Part shown: positions 9,874-23,200 of the stretch, in pieces
Layout of the letters: the number at the start of each line of letters is the position of its first letter
Numbering within the stretch: the first letter of the stretch is position 1
Assembly: GCF_036320965.1 (NCBI RefSeq)
Contig: NC_092270.1
Location: forward strand, 18,623,440-18,687,439
Source of the DNA: Panulirus ornatus
Taxonomy: Eukaryota > Arthropoda > Malacostraca > Decapoda > Palinuridae
Length of the DNA: 64,000 nucleotides
Direction of reading: 5' to 3'
Made by a program: the position numbers and the translations under genes
Notes under the pieces: generated by a model
Seen by the model: only the letters and a program-made list of their open reading frames with translations
What the model was told of the DNA's origin: nothing
Databases searched by the model: none

Positions 9874-12800
9874 GTAAGATTTTGCTTAATTGTTAATCTA
9901 TAATTTTTTACTTTTTTTCTCATCTTCAGTATCCTTTACTCATATTCAGAGTTTTGAAGTGAAATGCTTATTTCTGTGTTAATGTAAACACATTACGTTT
10001 TAAGTTTTCACACAGAATGATTTTTCAAGTGAGCTCTACAGTATGTCTGTATTTATGCTATATTTATTCACAGAACAGTTTTTATGCACCTGATCTCAAG
10101 TCATTTCTATATAGTCTTTCATATGTACTGTTCAGCTTTGCACCATAGTTTGCCCATCTCTGCTGCTGGTGCATTTTTTCCCAACCTAAATAAACTTGGA
10201 TACCTCACTCATAAGTCAGCTCTGGGACATGCACCTTTTCATACAAACTTCTCCCATGCTGCACTTTTAAATTCTTTTCATTTACTTGGGCTTTAATTGT
10301 ATCCCCAGTTTTTCTTCCTTGCAATACTCTGTTCTCAACATCAACTATCCAATACCAACCTTACCTGAATTTCACTTTCAATTACCCAAAATCATCTTTT
10401 TTCCATCTTCATTCCTCATTTATCTTTCTATTTACAATTATGTTATATATCTTCTCCATTTTTGCAGTGACCACCCCCTTGAGGGGGTTCCTGATGGGAA
10501 TGGGTTTCAAAGAAATAGACTCCCCTTTTACCAACTATCTTGCCAATTGCATCAAATCATGCTATCATATTCATATCACCCATTACAACCCCTTTCTCTC
10601 CTTCTCAAACCCATTTATACAGTCATTCAATTTTCTCCAGAAATACTTCATTTTATCTTTACATCGAACAGTCATCATGTTCCCAGGCACGTACATACAT
10701 ATCCATGCATATATTACAATGCCAGGCTTTCCTTTCACCCACACTATTCTTGATCCATCCCATCCATGCTCTGTAACACCCTTCCATACTCTTGGCAATA
10801 ACACAATTATACATCCTTTTTCACTTTCCCTTATGATTTTCTTTTATTCCTGTCCATACTATTCCTTGCATGCTCTTCCACAACTTACATTTGTCATTTT
10901 CATTTTCATTCCATACACCCTGCCAAAGGATGCAGGTTTCCCCATTTCTCAGCACATCCAAACTATAACTTTTAAAATCTCCACAAGCTCCCATCATTTA
11001 CTCTCAGCAGTCATCCCATTAACATTCAGAGCCATCACCCTCAATTGTTCATCACTTTTACTCCTTGGTGTAACTGGTGGATTCCAGTGCTGCTTCCTAG
11101 CCTATAGTGCCTTGCCCTTGATAGGCACAGGGCAGCTCCAGTGGGGCTCTCAGATTTTTCAAAAAACTAAAATTTCTGTACACTTAAGTATTTGTCTGCT
11201 TTAAAGACAAACAGTGTCTCCTAGTTAAATTGTATATCATTTTATGTAGAAACTGTGTTCTAGATAATCATTAGAACAAACATGTGGCAATATTTTGTAG
11301 AATATTTGAGAATATCATGCATGGATACTAGGGCTGCTGCAGTGAAAGGGTTAATTCAGCTTGTGACAGACAAATGAATATCAGCAATGTAAGAGGCCTG
11401 TCTTATTCAAACTCATTTTCATTTAGCTGTCGTTGACTCTGTTCAATTTTGTCTTTTTTAGGTTTCCCACATCTGGGTCTTTTGTCCGACCAACTAAAGT
11501 CAATACTGGAATGACACTTGAGGCGGCAGTTCGTGGGAGGTATCAAGATGACCCGACCATTGAATCACAGGTAAGTATTATTTGTGTTTCAGTAAACTAG
11601 CATATGTAGGCAGAAGGTACATGTACACACACATACAAGTTAAAGGAGTGGAAGTAAGGGAAAGACCCAAAGAGGACATATAGTTGGGGAAATTACACAG
11701 ACCTCAATTTTTGTGGTAACAGATTGGGAAATGGAGTTCAATAGCCAAGAACCAGGGCATTGTGGTGAGAGGTTCTGTGTAAGTTGCAATGATGGAATAA
11801 GAATATGGGTACCTCTAACCTCAAATATAGAGGGAATGGTTACAGAGAGGGAAGAAAAGTTTTAGAAGAACAGTTAAAAATGCAATGGAGCTTTGAGATA
11901 TGCAGTGACAAAAATATAAGGAACATTCTGGTTAACCAGCTGTTGCTAGGTATAAGAGAGCAAGGAAAAAGTAGAGCAGGATAAGAAAGGAGGAACAAAG
12001 AAACATCGAAGATAATATTTTAGACAAGGCAGGAAATTATTCAGATCTTCTTCATAAATTCATGTGGAGTGAATTGTCAGCTAAAGGGCAGGTTTTCAAG
12101 CCAAGGGATTCAGATGTAAAAACTGTAGAAGGTGATGTAAGGATATATGCAGAACCAGAAAGCAAGTTCAAAAGTGTTTGCTCAGTGTAAAACAACGTAT
12201 TATGCCTCATCACCCGTGAGTTGTAGGGGAGAGGAGGTTTTAGAAAGTATTGAGTTATCTTGAAAAGACATTGACAGAATACAAAAAGGTCTTGACCCAT
12301 ACAATGCTCATTGTGATGATGAAATTTCATCATGTGTGCTGAGGATGTATGTAGATACATTAGACATACCTGCTGAAATACTGTTCAAGATGTCACTGGA
12401 GAGAGGCAAAATGCTAAAGGGCAAAAGTCAAAGCTTTATTTAAGAAAGAAGACCTGGAACTGACACTTAACTGCAGACCAGTCTCACTGATAAGTGTGGT
12501 GTGTAAGGTTTTGGGAGAGCTAATCAGATAGCAAATGGATGACTTCCTACTGAGGAAAAAATTGTGAATTAGAGACAACATGGATTTTAGGAAAGGTCAT
12601 GTGTAACAAACCTCTTAGATTTCTACAAGAGAGTGAGCTTTGTCTTAGTCAGAAGATTAGGTAGCTTGTTCGTTTCTGGATTGCCTGAATTATTTGACAG
12701 TGGAAGGCTAATTAAGAAATTGAATTACAAGGCTTGAATAAAGAGGAAACACCTTTGATGGATAGATCATTTAAGTGGAAGGGAACAAAGAACGTGTCAG

Positions 12801-15800
12801 AGGAGCCTTCTCAAGATAGATTGAGGTGACCAGCAGAGGGCACAGGTTTCTTTTGTAGGATCATTACTCTTTTTGATCTATATAAATGACTTAACTGAAG
12901 GTATGGACTTATACCTGAATATGTTTGTAGATGATGTGAAGGTCAAAAGGGAAGTGAAAAGAGCAGAGGATTGCATCGTCTGACAAGGAAATCTTGACAG
13001 ACTCCAAAATTGGTCTGATACAGGGTTGATGTTGTTCAGTCCAGTAGATATAAAGTAATTAGGATGTGTCACAGTGAAAAAGGACCTCAGTATGATTTAT
13101 CATTTAGCAGAAGTGAAGATTGTGGTAGGATATGAGGAAGGGATTAGTGAGAATATCATTAGACAGTTAGGTTTTGGAGAGAAGTAAGATGTTAGGAGAG
13201 GCACTAGACTGATGATGTTGAGCAGAAGAGAGCTTATTTGAAAGATCAAGAATGTTGGTAAAGTAAATGGAAAAAGAGGTAGGTCTATTAGAGAGGGATA
13301 GGCTTTAGGGGTGGCCATTACTTTTACTGCCTGAACCCTCCCTCTCATTGACAGTAGACTCAGGTAGGAATTGGTAGTTATAAACAATTCTTGGAACTCT
13401 TTTTTCTCATGCAAAGAAACTTATAGTGAAAGATCTCTTTTCAGGAGGGATTTCCCTACCTGTTCCTCTAACCACTGTGGTTGCATTGTACAGTATGAAA
13501 GCATGTAAATGATATGTGTCTGCTTTTTTCCCAAAACCAACAATGCTTCATGTATTTCTCTATGCTTACATTGCCACTCTGGCCGATAGATAAAGCAAAT
13601 GCACTTCTGTCTTAGCTATGACAATGAGGAATTCAGCTGTTGGTGTTTTATTTTGTCGCAGAAGAGTTATTCTATGTGTCCATGTACACATGTACCATCC
13701 TTATTATCCCACTTTTTGTGTATGTATTCCTTACACTATGCTGTACTGAACCTGTATATTTGCATGTCTTCATAGCTGTCTGATGCAAATGGACTTCTGT
13801 CTTAACTTTGACAATTAGGAATTCAGCTGTTGGTGTTTTACTTTGTCGCTGAAAAGTTATTCTTTATGTCCATGTACACATGTACCATCCTTATTATCCC
13901 ACTTTTTGTGTATGTATTCCTTACACTATGCGGTACTGAACCTGTATATTTACACGTCTGCATAGCTGTCTGATGCATAAATATAGATGATACATGTTAT
14001 CCAATATGTCAGAGGTGTACTGTTACTTTTAGTTTTGATGATTTTTGAGCCTTGCTGCCTCTGGAAACACTGCTGGAGTTGCCCTCTACCAATGGCCTCT
14101 CAAAAGTGTGGCACAAAGGACTATGAAGTGGCACTGGAGTCTAACAGTTATGCCAAGGGTTAAGAGGAATGAGTGATTGAGGGGAATCGCTGAATCAAAA
14201 GGAGGAAGTGAAAGGTAGATAGAAAGAGTATTTTGAAGAACTGATGAATGTGGGAGAGGGGGAGGCAACAGTTGTTACATACATGGGTATGGAGGAGGAA
14301 AGGAAGAGGATACAAGTGCAGAGGTCTATTGTAAAGAGGGAGGTAAGAAAGGCAATAATGAGGCTGAAGATAGGAAAGGCACCTGGGATGGATGGGATTA
14401 TGGCTGAAGTGTTGAAGTATGGAGGAGAAAGTGTGGTAGAGTGCATGCATCTTATACGTAATTTAGTATGGAAAGAGAAGGTTGTCCCTGAGGATTGGAT
14501 GAAAGCTATTATTGTTCCTTAAATCAAAGGAAAGGATCCAAAGGATGTATGTAGCAAATTATAATTATATGGAAATAAATCTGTTGAATATACCAGGAAA
14601 AGTGTATGCAAGAATATTAATTGACAGAGTGACGGAAGTGACTGAATGCAGAATAAGTGAAGAGCACGGGGGTATCAGGAAAGGTAGGGGATGTGTGCAT
14701 CACATATTATAGTAAAGATAACCGTGGAAAAGTATTTAGCAAAAGGTAAGAAGTTGTATGCAGCTTTTATGGATCTGGAGAAAGTGTATGACAGAGTCAC
14801 GTGGAATGCTTTGTGGGATATATGGTATGGGTGAGAACTGTTGATTGGTGTAAAAGCCTTCTTTAGAGGAGCAAATGCATATGTAAGAGTGGATGGAGAG
14901 CTGAGGCAGGGCTGTGTGATGTCTCCATGGCTTATTGATATATATGTGGATGGAGTGATAAGACAGATGAAAGCAGAACTTGGGAAAAGGGGTGCAGACT
15001 TGGAGTGTGGTGGTGAGATATGGTGGCTAGTAGCAAGCCAGTTTGTGGATGATACTGTGTTGTTTTCAGAGAGACAAGAGGCGTTTCAGAAGGCTGTAAG
15101 AGTGTTTTATGATGTGTGTAAGCAGAGGAGATTGAAGGTAAATGCAAGTAAAAGTAAAGTAATGGTGTTTGAGAGGAAACAGAATGAAAGTATAGATTTT
15201 TTGTAAAACCTTATAGAGTCCAAGAAGAAAGTGTAATGAATTGTGCTTTGGATATGAGGGGAAGAAGAATTGAAGAGGTTAGAGAATTTAAGTATCTTGA
15301 GGCTGTCTTGGGTAAGTGTGGTGATATGGAAGGAGAGATAAGGGAGACAGCAGTACAGAGTAGAAGAGTCATTGGGTCCCTTAATAGAATGATGAAGGAT
15401 AGAGGCGTAAGTTTGGAAGTGAGGAGAGGATTAAGGGACAGCATAGTCCTCCCACTCCTGACCTATGCAGTCAAAATATGAACGTGGAATGAGGCACAGA
15501 GGTCAGGAATGCAGACTTTGTTAATGAGCTGTTTGAGAAGAGCATGTGGTATGACTAGATGGAATGAAGAAATGAAAGGGTATATGAGATATGTGGTATG
15601 GCAAGGAATACAAAGGGAATGAATTGTTGAGTGGTAGAATAGGTGAAACATAATACTTTGAGGTGGTTTAGGCATGTGGAAGGAATGCAAGACTGGGAGT
15701 TTACAAGGAGAGTGTATGATAGTACGATTAAAGGGGCTGGTGCAAGTGGAAAACCACCTGTGACATGGGCAAATAAGGTGGAGGAATACTGGAGGGAGAA

Positions 15801-18800
15801 AAACAGAGGAAGAATGCATGGAATGGTGTATGTGAGGGAGGCATGTCAGGACAGGGATAAGTGGAGGCTCTTTTTCTGTGGTCACCCCTTGATGGGAGTT
15901 TCTGGAACAGGCATCAGAGATATAGATAGATAGATGTCAGAAGTTATTTTTTAAGAGTGCTATATGATTGAAAAGTATGTTGGTGACTGCTATTTTGTCT
16001 CATGTTTTTACTGTTGTTATCTTCCATTTCCCCTTTAACATGAGAATTTTAATGGTGATACATAAGATGAAAGTGAAAAGAATGCAGTTTGAAAATAGAT
16101 GTATAGAATGGGAGTAGAGTTATTGTAGCATGGAAGCATGAAAATATATAATGTTCTTTTAGGTAACCGAGCAGCTGCAGAGAACAATCAAGGCAAGATT
16201 TGTAGAAGTCGTGGGGATGGATAAGGTTGGACAGAAACAAAGGTAAGTTCTTTGTCCTAAGACAAGTTGGTAGAGTCATTAAAGCCATTTTGATAAGTGC
16301 ACCTTAAGATGCACTCTTTATGCCCACCTGTAATTAACATGCTGTTTGTTTGTGTTCATTTAGCCATTTTTGAAATTCATATTAAATTAAAGGTAATGCT
16401 TTAGGTGTGGTGACAAGACCAGGCAAGCATATTCTAATTTTGGCCTTATGTAGGATTTGTACAACTTGCTGATTATTTCCTTTTCGATATATTTGAGTGC
16501 TATTCTAATATTTGCCAGTAGATGGTTTATGTCCTCTACTATTCTCCTTATGTGTGCCTCTAGTAATGGATTAGGGATGATGTCAACTTCCAAGTCCCTC
16601 TCATCCAGAGATTTGTACTGCTTATATCCTGCTAGAGGATATTCATATTAAGGCTTTTTTTTTTTTATTACTCAGTGCCATCCTTCTTACTTACATTTAC
16701 TTGGATGGAATTTCATGAACCATGTCTTTAACCATCTGTAGAGTCTGCCTATGTCCTCTTGTAAGTCAATGCACTCCCCATCACTTTTCATTTCCTTCTT
16801 GACCTTTACTTGATCTGCAAACATATTCAAGTATAAGTCCATACATTCAGGCAATTCTTTCACATAGATTAAGAAAAGTAATTGTCTCAGAATAGAATCA
16901 TGTGGCACCCAGTTGGTGACCTCCACCCATTTCGAAAAGGCTCTCCTAACATGCATCATTTTCCAAGAAGATAATCTTCTGTCCATTGTGTCAATCTCTT
17001 CTTTTTCCTGCCCGGTGATCCAGATTTTAAATCATCCTCTCATGAGATATAGGTTCCGATACTTTGTTGAAGTCCAGGTGCCAACAGTATACACAGCTTT
17101 CTCTTTTTTCCAGTAATTGCTTATGGGGAGGTAGTTTTATGCATGTGGAGCCCATCTCTTGGTCATTCTTTACTGTGATCCAGCTTTTTGACTCTCTGTA
17201 TGTTGTCAATGACCATATCTTTATTTTCTTTATTCCATTTATCCACCACTCTTTAGAAAGGGTGCATTAGCTCACATTAATTCTCTAACTGTTCTTGCAT
17301 TACATATGACTACATTGCTTATGCAAGAAACAGCAAAGTTATGAGGAAAGAAATCTATTCCTATCATACTATAAAAGTACTTTTTCAGTTTTTTTTTTTT
17401 TCAAGCATGTTCCCTGCATAATTTCATGTAATGTCCTTCAGTTGTTCTATTGCAACATCTGTCGAAGAACTGCTCTGTGCCTGTGTCATTGGTCTGATGA
17501 AAAATTTTGAGGTTGTGATCAGGACACTCCCCTCACTCTTCTCTCTCCCATTCAAGGCTCTAGCCTTTACTATTAACTCATGTCTTTTAGTTCTGGTACC
17601 ATCTTTGTTGTTCTCCTCTGGACTGTCTTTATTATTTCTTTGGACGTTTTAAGGATGTGAAAAGCTTTTTGAATATTTTCTCATCCTTGTATCTAACTGC
17701 ATTTCTAGTATGTAGTGGCAGACAATTTATCTCCTAAACAGTTCTCCTAAGATGTGATTTTAGTGGCAGGTTAGGGACAATGTGTACACCCAAGGCTCTT
17801 CCACTCACAGATTCCTGCAGTGTATTTCCTGCTTGGTGATATTCATAATTGAGGATTTCTTTCACCATGACCCATTCTCATTACATTCGCTTGCATTGTG
17901 TGTGTAATTACATATTTGTTTTGTATAAGGAGCGAGATTGACATTCGTCTAGGTTCCCATCTCTTGAACATCCTATATTGATGTACAACTTTTATATTTT
18001 TATATACTGTCCACATTTATGGTATCCATTGCATTTGCGATTGCCTATTTATACTGTATGGGGAGGGACTTTTACACTTATGAGGTGCTATCACTTGAAT
18101 AGTCTTCACTATTGTACAGCCTCTTAAACTTTTGTATGCTGTCCACTTTAACCTCATCTTCTTTAAGTTTATTTCATTCATTCACCTCTGTTGTACTTTT
18201 AAAGTACTTTTCTACATCTTTTTGAATGTCTCTTGCTTGATTCCAAATTATATCCTATGGTTGTTCTCTGTGCATCTTTTGAAAAATTGTTCTCTGTCTA
18301 CATCATTATTCTTTTTTTGAAAAACTCTTCTAGAGTAGGCAAGTTTGACCCTTAAACTGTGACATGCTCTCAAGTAGGACTGCTTGACAAGCTGTGATGT
18401 GCCTTTTGGAAGCCATTCATTGTTTTGAATTGTATGCGTATGAGGATTGATGATTCTCACCCTTATTTGAATTCGCAAATGATATATTTTCCATCTGATA
18501 TCCATTGATGTAACTAGGAACCAAGCAACACTGCTGGAAAAACTATTGTGCATCACAGTCACCCATTTATCCAGAATGAGAGCGTAATTGTGTCATCAGG
18601 GCTGCTAGCCAGGTTTATGTCAGGACCCTTTTAGTTATTTTATGATGAAGGAAATAATTGTTGTTCTTGTCAATGTTTATATATTTCATGAAAATTTAAT
18701 TTTTTCATTCATTCATGTGAATATGTTTTACATGTGTAAATGATATATAAGTGCTTATATATTGAGAGTAGAATATAAAGATAAGTATGATAACTGTAAA

Positions 18801-19062
18801 TAAAGTATTTAAATGATGTGGATGTGTAAAATCATGGATGGGAAAATGCAAAGTGTGTGATATTTTTAGGTGTATGCAGAATGAAATCACACCTTAAAAG
18901 TATCCATAATCACCCCGTACTTAAATAGGGAGCAGCCTTGTCACTAACTGGAGCCCATCCTTGTCAAGTCAGGAAAAACACACACACACAAACACATGCA
19001 CTTTTATAAGAAGCAGTCTTATCACCAGCTGGGGACCTGACCTTGTCAACTCAGCAGCCTCA

Positions 19063-19106
<44 letters not shown>

Positions 19107-20081
19107 TAGTACAGAGAAAGTATTACTACATTTGGAGGATTCTTGTCAGTGACATATGATGTTTTCTATAAGGGATCTTTTTTTCCACATATAATAAACA
19201 TCATTTCATGCCTTGGCTATTGGTTAAGGGTGAAGGCTTGTAGCTTTTCCCTTCTCTCAACTTGTGTGATTCTCGTACCATCTTTGTTGCCCAACTCTGG
19301 ACCTTCTTTATTAGCTCTTTGTGTTTCTTTGGGTGTGGTGACCAAAATTGAGCACTATTCTAATTTTGGCCATGCATAGGATTTGAACTGTTTACTAGAT
19401 ATTTTTTTCCAAATAAGTGAAAACTATTATAGAAAAATACTATAGTATTTGCCAACAGATGGTATGTCTCCTTTACTGTTTTCCTAATTTTGGGCTGTAA
19501 TGACAGGTTAGGGTTATTGTTGAATCCCAAGCCTTCTACACACACAATCCTGAAGCTTATTTGCTGCGAGATAATATTCATGGTGAGGCTTTTTTTACTC
19601 TGTTCCATTCTCATTACAATACATTTGCTTAGGTCAAATATCAAATGCTCTTTTTTAGTCCAGATACAAATAATCCACTCAGCTAGTGTGTGTTTGATAA
19701 TTTAATTGTCATTACCTATATGTACTATATGGGGAGGGAGATTATTCTCATGGGGCCCCATCTCATGAACATATCTTTATGATCTCTGTATTAACCTCAT
19801 TTTCAGTCATTTTATTCCATTCACCAGCCGTCTTCCACTCTTATACTATAAGAGTACTTTCTCACATTGATTTTAACAAGTTTCTTGCTTAATTTCATGT
19901 TATATGTTTGGTTGTTCTGTCCATACATTTCCTGAAGAACTGTTTACTGCCTGCATCATTGATCTGATTTAAACTTATAAAGGTCATGATCATGTTATCC
20001 TGCACTCTTCTCTCTTTAAGTTGGGCAGGTTTAAGGCCTTTAGCCTTTCCCAGTTACTCTTTTCTTATAATTTTGGTACCA

Positions 20082-20147
<66 letters not shown>

Positions 20148-20160
20148 TGTGTGTGTGTGT

Positions 20161-20215
<55 letters not shown>

Positions 20216-23200
20216 TGTGTTATTAACAATATTTTTTACCAAAATGTACTGTACAAAGATGTAATTTTACACTTGTGGGGGCCCCATCTCTTGAACATTT
20301 TCATCAACTGTACAACTTTTAAGATTTATGCTCACTGACTACATTAACCATGTCGTCAGTCATCATATTCCATTCATATACCACTCTTATACTGTAAAAG
20401 TACTTCTTTACATCTTTTTGAGCAAGTTTCTTGACTAATGTCATGTCCTCTGTTTGTTCTATCCCTACATCTCTCAAAGAACTGCTCACTCTGTATGCCA
20501 TTGATCTGTTTTTGAACTTAAGTGTTGTAACCAGGTCACCCATTGCCATTATCTCTTCCAAGGTGGGCAGATTTAAAAACTCCAGTCTTTCCTTGTAACG
20601 TTGGTCTCTTAATTTTGGTGCCATCTCTGTTGTCCTCCTTTGTACCTTCTCTGCTTGTTCTTTGTGGAATATTGATTACTGATTTGTGTGTATCATTTGT
20701 TTGATGTTTTGTTTTACTGATTCATGATATTTATTTGTAGCAGGTTAGAAGAATTGGAGACTGTAGTACTATGTGGTTGGATGGTTTGGGGAACAGACCA
20801 GAGTGACTTGGCCGCACTTTTACCCAGACTTCAGGATCTTGATATTTCCAATTCACTTCTGTCATCATGGGATAGTGTTGCACAGATTACATGTCAACTA
20901 CCCTGTCTTCGATTCTTAAACATAAGGTAAGTATTTGTAAGGTTTCATTTGTGGTGATACTATTGGTTTGAGATGCCTTTGATAATGATACTATTTCGTA
21001 TGAAATTGAAGGAAAGAGAGGTAAAGTGCAATTCACTTCATACATGTTATCCATTATACCATTTCATGTATTTCCGTTCAGTGTCCTTCAGTCATTTGTA
21101 GTTACCATTGATATCTGTGCTTTCTTATTTTTTCCCCCAAAATCCATAACCGTATCTCTTTTCTACAACTGTTTTTCTGCATCTGTTTTAACTCATCCCA
21201 TTAAAGTGCACCTGTTTTTATCACTCTGCTTTCTGGTTGGTAGTCTGCTGGCAATATCTTCTACATTGCGTATCCTTATGTTTGTGGTACAAGTTCATAG
21301 CCCAAATAAGGGAGCACTGCGTTGAATAGAGAAAATTTAATGCTTAAAACTCCGGAGTCTGCATTTAGTTAAAGCATTAATATTTACATATGTTGGATTG
21401 CATATATATAGTGCCATTGCATAAAGGTGAGTGTTTAAACTATAGAGGTGTAAGTTTGTTTAGTGTACCTGATAAGTTGAATTGGAGAGTAATGACTGAG
21501 AGGGTGAAGGCATGTATAGAGCATCAGATTGGGGAGAAGCAGTGTGGTTTTAGAAGTGGTAGAGGATGTATGGATCAAGTGTTTGCTGTAAAAAATGTGT
21601 ATGAGAAGGGCTAGTAGATAGATAGATTTGTATGTGGCATTTATGGATCTGGAGAAAGCATATGGCAGAGGTTATATAAATGCCTTGTAGAGGGTCTCAA
21701 GAATATATGGTGTAGGAGGAAAGCTGCTAGAAGCGGTGAGAAGTTTTTAACAAGGTTGTAAGGTATGTGTATGTGTTGGAAGTAGTTCCAAATGAAGGTT
21801 GAGTTGCAGCATGGGTGTGTAATGTCACCATGGTTGTTCATCTTGTTTATGAATGAGGGTTTGAGGGAGGTAAATGTATGAGTCATGAGTCAATGTATGC
21901 CATTGGTGGGGGATGAGAGGGTCTTGGAAGCGAGTCTGTTGTTGTTTGCTGATGATACAGTGCTGATGGCAGATTCAAGTGACAAACTGCAAAAGTTGGT
22001 GACGGAGTTTGGAAGAGTGTGTGCAAGGAGAAAATTGAGGATAAATGAGAATAAAAGCAAGGTTGATAGGTTTAGCAGTGTTGAGGGACAGGTTAGTTGG
22101 GTAGTGAGTGTGAATGAAGAAAACTCGGAGGAAGGAAGTGTTTTTAGGTATATGGTATTGGACATGGCAGCACATGGAACCATGGAAGCAGAAGTCAGTC
22201 ATGGGGTTGGGTTGGGGGCAAAGGTGTTGGAAGTGCTGAAGAATGTGTGGTGAGAGAGATTGTTTTGTGGGAGGGAAAAATGGGTATGTTTGAAGATGTG
22301 ATAGTTTCAACAACTATATGGATGCAAAGCTTGGGCTATATATGTCCGTGAGGAGGACAGTGGATTCATTGGAAATGAAATATGGTTCGATCAAGTAAGT
22401 AATGAGATGGTAAGAGAGAGGTGTGGTTGATAAAAAGGGTGTGGATGTGTTGGAAATGTTTCGGGACAATATGTAGTTGGTGTGAGGTGCTTTGATCGAG
22501 TGAGTAATGAAAGGGTAAGGGGGATGTGTGGTAATAAAAATAGTGTGGCTGGGAGAGTAGAAAAGAGTGTGTTGAAATGGTTTGGACATTTGGAGAGAAT
22601 GAGTAAGGAAAGGTTGACAGAGAAGATATATGTGTCAGAGGTGGAGGGAACAAGGAGAAGCGGGAGACCAAATTGGAGGTGGAAGGATGGAGAGAAAAAG
22701 ATTTTGAGCGATCAGGGCCTGAACATACAGGAGGCTGAAAGATGTGCACAGAATAGAGTGAATTGGAATGATGTGGTATACTGGGGTCAAGGTATTGTTA
22801 GTGGACTGAACCAGGGCATGTGAAATGTCCTTGTAAACCCTGGCAAGGTCTGTGGGCTGGGATGTGGATAGGGAGATGTGGTTTTGCTGCATTACTCAAG
22901 ACAGCTAGAGAATGAGTATGAGTGGATGTTGCCTTTTTTTTTGTCTGTTTCCTGGCACTACCTTGCTGATGTAGCGAGTGGCAGTGCTGTTTCCTGTGGG
23001 GTGGAGTGACACCAGAAATGGATGAAGGTGAGCAAGTATGAATCTGTACATATGTATATTTGTATATGTTAGTAAATGAGAAGAGAGAAGTGTTTAGATG
23101 ATTTTTGCAGGGAAATAGTGCAAATGACTCAGAGATGTATAAAAGAAAGCGGCAGGAGGTCAAGAGAAAGGTGCAAGAGGTGAAAAAGAGGGCAAATGAG

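Noticed and set aside
10440..11204. 254-codon plus-strand ORF
   Set aside because: Antisense shadow of an RTE-2-like endonuclease relic. The residue pattern has no domain.
20054..20264. CVCVCV and THTHTH repeat proteins
   Set aside because: Translations of the (GT)n microsatellite.
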